64,000 nucleotides of DNA from Zantedeschia hybrid cultivar (GCA_030544215.1 JARZZO010000011.1:51767587-51831586), one strand, 5' to 3'; numbered from the stretch's first letter, positions 46,621 to 58,440 are shown. Notes: generated by a model not told the origin, from the sequence alone. Translations and numbers: made by a program.

Positions 46621-47486
46621 AAACATGTTAAAATTTGGGGTTGTCCTGCTCATATAAAGAGACATGATCCAGACAAGCTGGAATCACGAACTGATAAATG
46701 CAGATTTGTGGGATATCCAAAGGAAACTTTTGGATACTACTTTTACCATCCTGGTGAACAAAAGGTGTTTGTCACTAGGAAAACTGTCTTCCTGGAAGAG
46801 GAATACCTTCTCCAGGAGGACAGTGGGAGTAAAATAGTACTGGAAGAGGTTCCAGAACCCCAAACAACTGCATTATCATCAGATGAGATATCAATTCCTG
46901 AATTTGTTCATGTACACACAGATGAGCCTCGTAGATCTGGTAGATTACCTAGACCACTCGAACGATATGTGGGACATATCGCTGAAGGTGAGTCTAAGGT
47001 TGAATATAATGCGGATGATGATCCTAAAACCTACCAGGAGGCCATAGAAGGCCCAGAAGCTAGGAAATGGCGAGATGCCCTGAACTCAGAAATCCAGTCC
47101 ATGTACACCAACCAAGTTTGAAACTTGGAGGACTTGCCCGAGGATATTGTACCCATCGAATGCAAGTGGATCTTTAAGAGAAAGATCGATGCTGATGGAC
47201 GGATCATACTTATAAGGCAAGGTTGGTGGCAAAGGGATTTCGTCAAAGGCAAGGAATTGACTATGACGAGACTGTCTCACCAGTTGCCATGATAAAGTCG
47301 ATCATAGTTCTACTCGCCATTACTGCACATTTTGATTATGAAATTTGGCAGATTGATGTGAAGATTGCCTTCCTCAATGGTAACTTTGAGGAAGAGGTGT
47401 ATATGATACAACTAGAAAGTTTCACATCCAAAGAATCTCCAAATAAAGTGTGCAAGCTTCAAAGGTCCATTTATGGACTGAAGTAG
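46621..47486 (+). pseudogene. Copia integrase C-terminus and RT, first part
   Basis: CRFVGYPKETFGYYFYHPGE marks the end of integrase. Then the acidic linker and RT start (KWRDALNSEIQSM, a stop near 47119, CKWIFKRK, LVAKGFRQRQGIDYDETVSP, IDVKIAFLNGNFEEEVYM). A frame change near 47210 and stops break it. The GLK at the end is followed by a stop in place of the usual Q. Confidence 0.85.
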
Positions 47487-48253
47487 GCTTTCCGGAGTGG
47501 GAACATAAGATTTGACGAGGCTATCAAGTCTGATGACTTCATTAAGAATAAAGATGAGCCTTATGTGTACAAGAAGACCAGTGGGAGCGCAGTCACCTTC
47601 TTAGTTCTTTACGTAGATGACATACTACTCATTGGGAATGATGCAGCTATGATGTCATCAGTAAAGATTTGGCTGTTGAAAAACTTCTCTATGAAGGATT
47701 TGGGAGAATCATCCTACGTATTGAGAATACGGATCTATAGAGATAGATCAAAGAGGATGCTTGGAATGACCCAATCCTTGTACATATATACCATAGTCAA
47801 AAGGTTTGGCATGGAAAATTCCAAGAGAGGTCTCATACTGATGAGACATGGAGTTAGTCTCTCAAAGGAGCAGTCTCCTAAGACTCCTGATAAGAGGGCA
47901 CTCATGGATAGAGTACCCTATGCCTCTGCTATAGGATCTATCATGTACGCCATGCTATGTACATGGCTTGATGTTGCATCTGCTCTAAGTGTTACGAGTA
48001 GATTTCAGGCTGACCCAGACGAAGAGTACTGGAAGGCAGTGAAATGTATCCTTAAGTACTTGAGAAGAACTAAGGATATGTTTCTTGTCTATGGAGGAGG
48101 TGACTTGAAACTGTGAGGCTTTACTAACTCGAGTTTCCAGTTAGATCCATATGATAGCAAGTTTATATCTAGATTCGTGTTTACTTTGAACGGAGGCACA
48201 GTGTGCTGGAAGAGTTCCAAGCAAGCAACCACTGTAGATTCGACGACTGAAGC
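47487..48253 (+). pseudogene. Copia RT second part and truncated RNase H
   Basis: LYVDDILLIGND holds the YVDD catalytic motif at about 47610. DLGESSYVLRIRIYRDRS and YASAIGSIMYAMLCTWLDVA follow the copia RT. RNase H begins VTSRFQADPDEEYWKAVK and breaks off at TTVDSTTEAE (about 48253), where the normal text should continue into its third catalytic segment. There it is fused to LTR sequence. Confidence 0.88.
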
Positions 48254-48495
48254 TGAGGAACGTAAGGATATCCGTTGCAAGGAGGATCGCGTGGACTCCA
48301 CTAGAGGCCAAACGCTTGCGCGGCTTGCGGTGTCGCACCGACGGAACCGATCGGTTGAGGATTCTAATCTGCATACGACAAGAACCGTTTATCCGATAAT
48401 CCAGTTTTTAGATTTTTCAAAACGGTAACGGATCTCAGTTTTTTTTATTTTATTTTCGCTGCGTGGGAGATCCGGAGAAACCCGAGAACCCAACA
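48254..48495 (+). repeat. Truncated 3' LTR of the copia element
   Basis: Last 242 bases of the LTR, matching 42153-42393. The junction GCTGAGGAACG shares GAGGAACG with the LTR interior, so a deletion through short homology removed the RNase H end, polypurine tract and the first 1.25 kb of this LTR. Confidence 0.88.
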
Positions 48496-48500
48496 CTCCG

Positions 48501-49150
48501 GAACTGTCTCGTGAGCTTTCTAGACCATTTCCTCCCTTCTCCCTAAAGTGCGTGCTCCAAGCTTAAGGAATGGTCTAAGTTGACTGAGGGTCAGATGATC
48601 AAATGGGATCAGGGACATAAGTACAATAAAAGCACGATGAACCTGGATCAAGTTATTGAAGGATAATTAGGGAGTTAAGTTAGCAAATAAGTACGCTCTT
48701 TTGATCCATGTACCATGCTGCTCTTTAAGAATAAATGAATATTTCAAAATGATAAAAAAAAAAGAATATTTCACGGACAAAAAAAAAGATATTTCAAAAT
48801 TTCAAAAAAATGGATATTTCAAAAATACAAAAAAATGATGGATATTTGAAAACCAGAAAAAAAAAGGATATACGGAAACAAAAAAAATGGATATTTGAAT
48901 ATGTTGGAATTTCAATTAGCATATGTTTGTCAGATCATGAGTGTTGCATGTTTTAATTTTCAGTGAGCATTTGCATGCTTGTATGCTATATTTTTTTTAA
49001 TTATTGTCTTTAATTATTTTTTTTATTCGCCTTCGTTAAATAAAGGCTTTGTCCCTTGACCCTTCGAAAGTTCCATGCACATGTGTGAAAAGATAAAAAG
49101 TCCGTCATCAGGACTCAAAAAGAAAAATACATCATCAACATCAGCAGCCC
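48501..49150 (+). other. 3' region of L, second part
   Basis: Continues 40898: CCAAGCTTAAGGAATGGTC and GATCAAATGGGATCAGGG match 15890-15960 in F. An A-rich repeat with GGATATTTCAAAA units lies at 48725-48905, then TTCGTTAAATAAAGGCTT. Non-coding. Confidence 0.7.
48725..48905 (+). repeat. A-rich GATATTT repeat, L copy
   Basis: About six units of GGATATTTCAAAA plus an A run, 20-30 bases each. The most regular copy of the array also seen in F and R. Confidence 0.75.
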
Positions 49151-49156
49151 TTATGG

Positions 49157-51397
49157 CTAGCTCTCACTGGCTCCCTCATCAAATTGGCTTTGGGCCTCGT
49201 CCTGGGCATCCAGCACTAGCGCTCTAGATGGTGGCGGTGGTGGACCCATTATACTCGGACCTGCTTGGCCGAAGGATATGGCAACACTGGCGGTGAAGGC
49301 GCTCCCATGCCCTCTCTCCTAGGCTCGCTAGCGAGTGCGTCGGTATCGCTCCTCCACGCTACGTCGCTCGTGCTCAGCGACCCCAAGCTGGACCCGGAGA
49401 GTGGTCATTTATGCATTAATCCTCCGTTGCTCCTCACGCTCACGATCCCGTTCCTCTGCAAGGATCTCCAGACATGTCTGAAGGCGTGTAAGCTCCTGAG
49501 GAAGATCGCCCATAGAAAGTCGAGCCAGCTATACCTCCAAGTCTAGGACCCGAGCAACGTTCGCCTGTGCTTGGGCTGCTATACCCCACGTTTGCACGAG
49601 CTCCGCTTCAGCCTTCTGGAGGGTTTTGTAGAGCTCAGAAACCTACAAGAGAAGACGTTGTTAGCCAAGTCAACTAAGCAAGCAAGGCTACAACTTAAGA
49701 ATGAGAAGTCAAAGTTGAAGACTTACTTGGGTAGCGTGATCTTCTTCGGCTTGAGAAGCCCGGCAGAGGGCTTGGGCCAGCCAGACACGGAGATCGGTAA
49801 GGATAACATCATGAGCGGCGCCTGATGAGGAGGCCCTAGCGGTGAATGAAGAAGGTTGAATGAAGAAAACCATTGTCAGTAGCTAAGCGCCAAAACAGTT
49901 AATTAATAAAAGTAAATTCGTTTATACATTTCATTATTCACTCATACATACCAGATCATGAAGCTCCTTCTAAACCTGCTCAAGCTGGGCCTCCGTGTCT
50001 TGGAGTCGAGCCCAGAGGGTGATGATCGTGGCATCCCGTGCATCCTACACAAGCACACATACATATCATTCATGCATTCACAAATTTAAAATGAAGATAG
50101 TAATAAAATGAAAGAAGCATGAAAGCATACTCACATCAAGAGGGCGCAACTGTTGAAGCTGGGCAGCGTAGTGTATTTGGTATTGTTGGAGGTAGCCCTC
50201 GCTACTCTCCGCATGTGACTCGACTGGAACACCGCCCCGAAATCAATCGTTGCGTTGGTTCGGGAATTTCGCACGCTAGTCTGTACGCACCTACTTGCCC
50301 CTCATCGATCTGCCTATCCCCTTCGTGATCTCCTCCTGGATCCACTCTTAGTGGAGGTCCAAGGTCCGCATCGCCAACCGCAGGTGCAGTTGCTCTATCT
50401 CGTTCAAGCAGTGGACTCACACCTAGTGTCCATATCATGCTCGGTCGGCTACTACCCACGATTGCCTCTCCTCCTCCATGCTTAAATACAGGCGCCAGAT
50501 AACCTGCATACATTTAAGTTAGTTGCATTCATAATCAATAAATTGTATTTAATTGAAATGAACAATTGCATTTAAAGGGCATTAAATAAAACTTACCAGA
50601 AGCTCGGGATAGTCAAGGAACTGACAGCGGAGGGCCGTCATCTGGTGGTGCTGTGGAGCCGTGTCCACAGCTGGTCGCCACCTGCGCGCCAGTGGTACTG
50701 CATCCATCTGAATGACCTTTCACTTGCCAAGAGGGAAGTAATAGTAACTCCAAATCTACATATATAAACATATAGGTTAGAAATGTCTTTTTATAAGCAT
50801 ACATTTGCATTAATGAAATAATACAATAAATGTACTTGAATAAACGGTGCGAAGCCGCTGATGGTGGTCTCACGGTCCGACATGACCGCGGACAAGTCAG
50901 TAAAGAGATGGGCCAGGAGGGCCGCACCCCAGGCATACTCACCTAACCTATCTAAATCCTCTATTAAGCTGAGAAATCTACAGTGGATCTGGTCACCCTT
51001 CGTCCCGAAGAGCAACCGTCCGAAGAAGAAAACTAAAAAGATCCTAAGCTGTCGGTCTAGTAAATCTCTCTGGCTTTCATCACAATAGTAAGAAACGGCA
51101 GCTGACCTATATCTATGAACCCCTCCCTGGACTCTCCTTGATCCTGCCTAGGGTCATCTAACCCCAAGGCATCATCTACCTCTACCCTCCGGAGGGCCCT
51201 AGACTCTCTACCCGGTGGTCCTGATACCTCTAGAACGAGGAGGCGCCCTGCCATCTCACGGTAATTAGGAAAAGTGATCCCGTTCACCGCCCGGCCCTCT
51301 ACTTGAAGGCCGGTAATCCTCGTTACGTCCTCCATGCTGGGGACCATATGTCCTCAGGGCATCAGGAATGCCATGCATTTCGGATCCCACCTCTCCC
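49157..51397 (-). pseudogene. PMD-B gene copy 2, antisense to L
   Basis: Exons on the minus strand, set by homology and GT/AG edges: part of exon 2 (51397-50836), exon 3 (50755-50597, 159 bases), exon 4 (50503-50135, 369), exon 5 (50044-49952, 93), exon 6 (about 49890-49727) and exon 7 (49642 to the TAG at 49159-49157). The PMD part reads HMVPSMEDVTRITGLQVEGR. The last exon encodes a charged helix and the tail VAEHERRSVEERYRR and AQSQFDEGASES. Exon 4 carries many stops. The 5' end is cut inside exon 2. The job of PMD proteins inside transposons is unknown; related host proteins act in silencing or genome stability. Confidence 0.8.
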
Positions 51398-52053
51398 CAT
51401 CAATTGATAATCTAATGGCCTATCCATGCGATTAAGAATTATCTGGAATTATCATTATTTTTGATAGAGGGGAAATCAAATTTCAGTTTCATCAAAACCA
51501 TAAGGTCCTTGATATATTCTAATAATATTTATCATATAGTAATGATGCAGATCAAATACATAAGAGAATACAAGGGATAGAGATAACCGTCTTTCCAGTC
51601 ACAGTAGGGACTCAGTGAAATTCTCACAGTGAGAACTTGTTGAAATTTTCAGCCCTTTTTCTTTCTTTGAATTTTCCTACACTCAAAATTTGTTAGTAAC
51701 TTCAAGCAGAGATATAAACAACATTAAACATCATGAAATATTCATTTTCGGGAAAATGTCAGAAATTCACTAAATGACGTCGCTCTGAGTCGACGTCATT
51801 TAAATGACGTCGCCCCATCAAGACTCCATTTAACTTACCAAAACAAGAGTATTCTGACTCCAATCCAGACTCCACTTTCCTCCTTCCAACACTCTCTTCC
51901 AAGTCGTAAAAGGCCTCCCAACTTCGCAAATCACTCTATATAACCTTCCTCTCTTCAAATCAAACCAACACATCAAGCAATCAAGAAGGAAAGCTAGGGG
52001 ATTCTCCTTAAAAGCTCAAGGAAAAGGAACAAGAAATCAAACCATCAAGGGAT
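51398..52053 (+). promoter_or_regulatory. Promoter region of PMD-A copy 1
   Basis: Homologous to 56235-56922. Two back-to-back GCGTC/GACGC dyads (51769-51832), a TATA box TATATAA at 51937-51943 and a CA/AG-rich leader before the ATG at 52054. The sequence begins exactly at the break in PMD-B exon 2. Confidence 0.7.
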
Positions 52054-53410
52054 ATGGCGAGTTTTGCTAAGAATTCTTCATCAAATAAGAGGGCGAAGAA
52101 GATGATTGCAAAGCTTTCTAACATAGAAGGGCATCTTACTGGGTGAGATCCTAACTTAAAGGTAAGCTATTCTCTCTTTTCTCATTCAATTCATTCTTTT
52201 CTTTATTCTTCTACATATTCTACATACTCCAAATTTTCTTCAGTATGATAGAATGTGCCAATTATTTTTCAAGGGATATCCTCTCTTCCCTGATCTAAGA
52301 AGATTCTCTTCTTTATTATAGATTTTCAAATTAGTGGAAAAAATCAACCTCTCCATGTAATCATATATTTCAAAGTGGCATATCCAACACTTAATTATCC
52401 ATGCTAAGCATTACAAGAGCGCACTTATGGATTGGGCTGCAATGGGTGCATTGACTGAATTGTGGCATCTTCAAACTCATACTTTCCTCTTCACTTCCTT
52501 TGAAGCTACCATTCTATTGGAAGAAGCTAAACTCCTATTGGGACTTCCTAAGCTCAAAGCTAATAGTGATGAACCTGATGTGACTGATATGCTATTGATG
52601 AGAGAAAAGGTCACTTGTCAACAATTCTTGAAAAGGATTATGAATAGTCCGAAAGAAATCCTAGGCGTTGTTATTCAAAAAGGGATTAGTCTTGCAAAGC
52701 TTGCATAATGGACCTTGAAGAAGATGGAAAAATACAAGGAGGAAGATATAGAGACCGTGATGATCGTGTTCAGCGCAATATGTGGAATATTCCAAGGAAA
52801 GCAGATAAGCACAACAATCCTAGCCTATCTCTACAGTGGGCTCTCAACAGCTTCTACTGGTCAACCTCCTTATGGCGGTGTGCTACTCTTAGCCCTATAG
52901 ATCAATCTCCACTTCAAATTCAATCATAATGAGGAAGAAGTTCCTAGGATATCTCAGATGTATCAGCGCAGTCCTATCTTTCATATTGCTAATATCGCGA
53001 AATTCAACAATAACATGACCAATCGGGTACCCAACCTCAAAACCCGAGCTGACTAGCGTGCTTACTTCAAGACCATGCCAAGCACTGGCTTCAAATCTAC
53101 ACCACTCGCTCTCTGAGAAAAGGCGGTTCGAGTATGCTGTTGTGCTGGCACAAAGCTCTGACTGATCGGGGCAACCGAGTTCGTTCTATACAATCCACAT
53201 CGCTGCCATCCTCAACTTGGTGTACCGCGCTATGACTTTCCAGAAATTTCCATTCTTTCTCCAATCAAGAAGCGGGCGTTAGGAACTGAGGAAGATTTCG
53301 AGATGATAGAACTCATTGCAACTTTATGGAACATCGGTTTCTGTTGTCTTAAACTTCCTCATGAAGCAAACCGAGAGCTATGGAAAACTTATGTAAAAGA
53401 GCTTTAGAAA
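52054..53410 (+). pseudogene. PMD-A copy 1
   Basis: Exon 1 starts MASFAKNSSSNKRAKKMIAK and, after HLTG, has TGA where the intact copy has AGG. Exon 2 retains MDWAAMGALTELWHLQTHTF and ILLEEAKLLLGLPK, the PMD core, and further pieces to about 53406, with several frame changes. It gives a second, independent view of the gene intact at 56923-58236. It probably lies in the inverted part of L. Confidence 0.82.
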
Positions 53411-54175
53411 ATTCGGCCTGAAAGCTCTCAACTTTTGCTCAAAGTTTGATGTATTTCCAATTTAATGAAAAGTCATTTCATTATTGCCATAAATATCTTT
53501 CCTTAATATTTGTGCCATTTTCTGGAAGTTTTGGTTAAGCAAAACAGCTCAGTTTCCTTAGAATTCAGAGTTTTGGGCTAAGTAGTCCAAATGGTGTCGA
53601 CTCAGAAAGACGCCTTTCAATAAAATTTAATTTTTAAAAATTAAGATTTTATCCTTAAAATAGTCTAAATCACATCAACCATAGGCGACGCTAATCATTT
53701 CTCTCTCCTATTTTTCAGATATTTCTGAGCATTAAATTCCCTGAATCACGTCGTCCATAGTCAACGCCTTTCTATGATTTTCTTTGATTTTCCCAAGTTT
53801 CGTGGTATGGATCTGACCATTAAAGGCGGTAAAATATAAAATGCGTCGCCTATGGGAGATGCCTTTAAGTAAATTTCAAAATTTGAACCGCCTACCTCAG
53901 TTTGTATGCCACTAAATCACGTTGCCTTGAGTTGATGCTATTTCACAATTTTACACAGGGTTCATGAGCTCGAGCCCCTTCCTTCCTCATTTGGCTTTGG
54001 CTCTTTCTCTCTCCTCACCTTTCTTCCTCTCCTTCGACGATGTACAACCTCCTTCGGTGATCCTCAAGCTTCCGGCCATCTTCTCCGTCATCGGCAAGCT
54101 CCCCGGCGACCGGCCACTATCTCCGGCCTCCTCTCTCTAATTCTCTCTCTCTTCCACGAACTCTCCCTCTCTTTT
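53411..54175 (+). promoter_or_regulatory. PMD-B promoter and leader (copy without its gene)
   Basis: Five dyads between 53587 and 53946 (53587-53620, 53662-53695, 53741-53775, 53835-53870, 53911-53946), then a CT-rich leader (53985-54175) equivalent to 58810-58948. The gene itself is cut off by the LTR at 54176. Same order as in R. Confidence 0.7.
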
Positions 54176-55559
54176 TGTGAGTGCTTAAAATGGGTGTGTG
54201 ATTATCATGAAAAATTATGTTGTTTAAGTGAAAAATAAACCTATCAAAAGGAAACTAGGTGATGTGATTGCCAGAAACTTTTAACTAAAAAGTTCTAAAA
54301 GAAGAAAGTTTGATCGCCTACCTGTTTGGATGTGGGAGATTGTTGAGGTTCTCGATTCCCCTCCTTCAGCCGGCTGAAGAAAGAGAGCCATTTTTGTCTT
54401 TGTTCTTGCTTTAGCTGCTTACTGGGTTTTGAGGATCGTCCAGATTCCTTGTTGTTTGTTGTTGATTCCCTCCGCTCGATTCTCCTTTTTTGTACCTTGC
54501 AAGAAAATGAAAAGGAAGAGAGAAAACACAATGAGAACTCAGATAGATATAGTATCTATTCTAGTGGAAATTCTGAGCATGCAACTAGACAATTGAACTC
54601 ACTTACTGGGTGGTCTTTTAAACCCCTTTAAGATATGGATTAAGAAGAATGATGGTGAGTGTGTGTTGCATGGAGTGATGTAATGAAAATGTGAGGACAA
54701 TGTGATGAAAAATGTGAGAAATATGCAGAATTTGATTGAAAGCTAAGCTGGATGGCCCCTGGAAAGCCTTGGTCTTGAAAATTCTTGAAAGGACGAAGAT
54801 TGGATGAAGAACTCCTGGAAGCAGCACCTCGATTCTTCAGCGTTTGGACGTCGTCACCATGATTCTTTGCTCAATCACTATCACTGTCACTATTACTGTA
54901 ATCACTGACACTAATTATCACCACTAACTGTCACTTGACCAAGAGGCTGGGTATTTATAGACTTTTCATATCCGCGGTTATTAATGGATTAACATGGAAA
55001 TTTGGAAGTTTATTTAACTTAACAAACAGATAAACACAGATTAATTCATCATTATCTGCAATTAGTCTAAAACGCGTCGCCAATGGAAGACACCTTTCAG
55101 ACTGATTAAGATAAGAATAAATATCCGGAAAAAGTTCATCATTATCTGTAATTAGCTAAAACGCATCGCCAATGAGAGACGCCTTTTAGACTAATCAAGA
55201 TAAGGATAAACATCCGGAAAAGAGGTAGAAACAACTTAGGAAACCTAAATGGCGTCATGTCTGACAGACGTGTTTTAGCTAATTAGTCAATTAATTAAAA
55301 TTCAAATTTAAACATCAAAATAAATGGCGTCTGCACAGGTCGACGTCTTTTAGACTTCTTCGTATTTTAATCAAAATTTGAGTTATAATCAATTTAATTA
55401 ATTAACTTAAATTACGTCTATCTGACCCGATGCTATTTACATAATTAACCCAGAAAAGATCAATAAAAATTAACCAATGATTAAATATCAGATCATTATG
55501 AGGCATTATTATATGATATGAAATTTACTCAAAATGATGCCAAAATTAGCGTGTCTACA
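54176..55559 (-). repeat. 3' LTR of Tat element R
   Basis: On the minus strand it starts TGTAGACACGCTAATTTTGG at 55559 and ends GCACTCACA at 54176. Same family as 29882-31169. It carries dyads at 55065-55105, 55153-55190, 55244-55280, 55321-55355 and 55405-55440 and a TATA box TATAAATA at 54959-54952 (minus). It interrupts the PMD-B leader copy at 54175. Confidence 0.85.
55065..55440. repeat. GCGTC/GACGC dyads upstream of the R LTR TATA box
   Basis: Five units, for example CTAAAACGCGTCGCCAATGG then GACACCTTTCAGACT. On the minus strand they lie 100-490 bases upstream of the TATA box, as in L. Confidence 0.8.
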
Positions 55560-55574
55560 GCTGCCTCACCTTGG
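55560..55574 (-). promoter_or_regulatory. Polypurine tract of element R
   Basis: CCAAGGTGAGGCAGC on the minus strand, directly before the LTR start TGTAGACACG. It identifies this LTR as the 3' one and the element as minus-strand. Confidence 0.7.
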
Positions 55575-56234
55575 CATCGTCTTTGCAAGGGAGTGAAATG
55601 AAATGGAATGTACTGAAAAGGTGATGCCAAGGTGTGATGAGACACGCTCTTAACATCACATGATTGAAATTTTTCTCAAAATCATCAATGAAGATAACTC
55701 AAGGAGATCAATGGAATCAATCCTGTCTGCATGAGGTAGACAAAGAAATAAAATAAAGTCGATCAACCTCTACGGAGTGGGAAGTACCTCAGGTCATAGA
55801 CACAGCACGTTTCATCATGGGGAGCGATTGCCAGCCAATGTAGACGTGCTGCAGCCATGATGGATCTTAAAAGAAAATAAGAAATATTGGATAAAGAATT
55901 CAAGAGAGGATAGAATTCCAAGGATATCTTCAAGCGAACCTCAAAGATAATCAAGATACTTAATTCAGAATGGAATATTTTACATCATGTTGGAATTATT
56001 TGATCAATGGTCTGAAACTTAATCAGTAATTAATTCTTATCACAATTATATCAAAGTCCCACATGGTGCATGCTGGGCTAAAAGAAAAATATAAAGTCAA
56101 ATAAAATATAAATTAATCAAAGATAATATTGTTAAATTGTCATTAATGAGTCAAGATACCGATTCTTGTAATTCAGTGCTAAGCCGAAGCTTGTTTACCC
56201 ACGCACTGTTTTACCTAAAATGGAACCATCGTCC
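55575..56234. other. Spacer between R LTR and PMD-A promoter
   Basis: 660 bases without a credible frame. No repeat recognised. It belongs to the 3' part of R. Confidence 0.4.
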
Positions 56235-56922
56235 TCACTAATTAACAATTTAACGGCCTATCCGTGCAATTAAGAATTCTTTGGAATTATCACTGTTTTT
56301 GTTGTAGGGGAACTCAAATTCCAGTTTCATCAAAACCATAAGGTCCTTGATATAATCTAGTAAATATTTAACATATAATAATGATGATTATGCAAATCAA
56401 TTACATGAAATAGTACAAGGAATAGAGATAACCGTCTTTTTAGCCACGGTCGGGACTCATAAACTCCCACAGTGAGATCTTCTTGATATTTTCCAGCTTC
56501 ATTTGAATTTTCTTGATTTTCCTGTACTCAAAATTTCATCAGTAACTTCAATCAAGTGTTTAATTAAGCATCAAAACATTGAATTTCGGGTAAATAACAG
56601 AAAGCTTGAATTGCGTCGTGTCGCGCCGACGCCCTTTATCCATTTAAAATGCGTCCCTGTTCCACGACGCTTTTTATAAGTCGCAGAAACAGGTTCTGGC
56701 TGTTCTCTACTCGGATTCCAACTCTTCCCATGCTTATCCCTTTTCCAATCCGGAAAAGCCTACCTAAGATCGCAATTCCCTCTATATAATCTTCATCAAC
56801 TTGTTTCCAAGCAATCCTATCACAATCTAGAGATCAAGGTTGGAGTTTTTCTTCAAGGTTCAAGGGATTTCAAAGGTTTTCAAGGCTTCGAAGCTTCAAG
56901 AAGGAAGAAACTCGAAAATAAG
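56235..56922 (+). promoter_or_regulatory. Promoter and leader of PMD-A copy 2
   Basis: Two dyads (56605-56680: GAATTGCGTC...GACGCC and AAAATGCGTC...GACGC), then TATA box TATATAA at 56783-56789, then a leader of about 100 bases to the ATG. The spacing agrees with copy 1 (51769-52053). Confidence 0.75.
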
Positions 56923-58236
56923 ATGAGTTCTTCAAGTAAGAGGGTGAGGAGGTTGTTGGAGAAGCTCTCCGATGTGGAGAATCATCTAATTGGAAGGGAT
57001 TCCAACCTCCAAGTAAGTTGATTCTTCTTCTTCAATTTCCTCTTTTCCCCCCATGTTCTTCATGTTCTTCAATTGATCCTTTCTTTTATTTTTCAGACAT
57101 ACCCCATGTTTCCCGGTCCAAGGAGGTTCACCTCCCTCCCTTGGATTCGCAAACTCACTAAGAGTCCTAAACTTTTCATGCAAGCCTTCATCTCCAAGTG
57201 GAATCTACAAGGCTTAGTGGTTCATGCTAAGCACTACAAGAGCCCAAACGTGGATTGGGCTGACATGGGTGCCTTGATTGAGCAGTGGCATCCTCAAACC
57301 CACACGTTTCTCTTCCCTCTGTTCGAGTGCACCATCCTTCTAGAGGAGGCTGAGCTCTTGTTGGGCCTTCCGAAGATCAAGAATAAGATGGCCTTGATGA
57401 AGGAAAAGATCACCGGCCAACAACTGCTGACGTCAATTATGAAGGACCCCATAGAGGTAAAAGGGTGCCTTACCAACAGAGGGATCAACCTTGGAAAGCT
57501 CGCTGAATGGACCTTGTACGAGATCGATGATCTGAGGGAGGATGAAGCTGAAGATGTAACGAAAGCTTTTGTCACGTGCCTTGCCGGGGCTATGTTCTTT
57601 CCCGCGCAAGACAACATCCTCGAAGATGACCAAGTCAGCGCAATCTTCGAAGGAAAATCCATCAGCACTGTGGTCCTGGCTTACCTCTATAGTGGGCTTT
57701 CTGCGGCGTCCACGGGTCGACCTCCTTACGGGTGCATGCTGCTCTTCGCTTTGTGGGTCGAGCTACACTTCAAATTCGAATATCATACGAGGATGTCAGC
57801 AAGACCGTCTCAAATCTACTTGAACAACCCGATCCAGCACATCTCCAACATCGTGAAGTTCAACGAGAGGATGATCAACAAAGTACCAAAGCTTAAGACT
57901 CGAGCCGACTGGAGAGAGTATCTGAGATGCATGTCATCCAACGGGTTTGACCCTTCTCCACTTGCTCTGGTTGGGAAGCCCATTAGAGTAAGCCGTGCAG
58001 CGGGAGCGGAACTTAAGCTGATTGGGGCAACTGAGTTCGTTCTATACAACCCCCATCGATGCTATCCTCAACTCAGCCTGCCTTGTCATGAATTCCCCGA
58101 GTTTTCCCATACATCTCCAATCAAAAGGCGTACTCTGGAATCCGATGAAGACTATGAAGCTGCAGAACTTATTGCTACCTTATGGAACATTAACTTTAGT
58201 CATCATATAAAATCCCTTAAAAATAGAGATAGATGA
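56923..58236 (+). CDS. PMD-A: plant mobile domain protein, intact spliced frame
   Basis: Two exons: 56923-57012 (MSSSSKRVRRLLEKLSDVEN...) and 57097-58236, joined at GTAAGT and TTTTTCAG in phase 0, giving 409 codons without a stop. The PMD core includes WADMGALIEQWHPQTHTFLF, ECTILLEEAELLLGLPKI, and later VLAYLYSGLSAASTGRPPYG and RAAGAELKLIGATEFVLYNP. No membrane segment or signal peptide; the basic start could be a nuclear signal. It lies antisense to element R between its 3' region and 3' LTR and has its own TATA box and dyads. The frame has survived while the pol genes around it have not, suggesting recent acquisition or selection. The function is unknown; PMD proteins are found in host silencing factors of the MAIN/MAIL1 type and in transposons. 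Confidence 0.85.
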
Positions 58237-58440
58237 TTGAAATTTCCATACGTTCAAGCACTTTAGGAACTTCTTCCTTAAGCGTCCCTTTTTTTCCTGA
58301 TGTAATAAAGAATTTTTTTGAATAAAGAATTGTTCTTTTATGCCTTGAAATCTCCCCTTAATTCCCTGTGACATATCTATGATTTTTCCCTTAATAAAAA
58401 CTGGATTTTTCTTTAAAACATGACAGTTTGGGTTTACTTA
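58237..58440. other. PMD-A 3' end
   Basis: Short non-coding stretch with several AATAAAGAAT-like signals (58305-58330), suitable for polyadenylation of PMD-A. Confidence 0.45.

Larger units (their letters stand above)
40904..48495 (+). mobile_element. Ty1/copia element in the L 3' region
   Basis: Target duplication CTCCG at 40899-40903 and 48496-48500 frames the insertion exactly. Complete 5' LTR (1490 bases), decayed Met-tRNA primer site, a very long leader (2.8 kb), shortened gag, protease, integrase, RT and RNase H in copia order, then a 3' LTR reduced to its last 242 bases. All frames are interrupted. No GCGTC dyads were seen in it. It is younger than L but older than the gag-only elements, judging by its damage. 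Confidence 0.93.
29882..51397 (+). mobile_element. Tat-lineage Ty3/gypsy element L with antisense PMD-B cargo
   Basis: Order: 5' LTR 29882-31169, primer-like site 31176-31192, leader, gag, protease, G-patch, RT with YVDD, RNase H, second RNase H, integrase, long 3' region (holding a copia insertion, 40904-48495), then antisense PMD-B copy 2. Protease plus G-patch and the dual RNase H place it in the Tat lineage. Every domain carries stops or shifts. The 3' LTR is not where expected: at 51397 PMD-B exon 2 is cut and joined to a sense PMD-A promoter, as if the rest of the cassette had been inverted. Confidence 0.85.
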
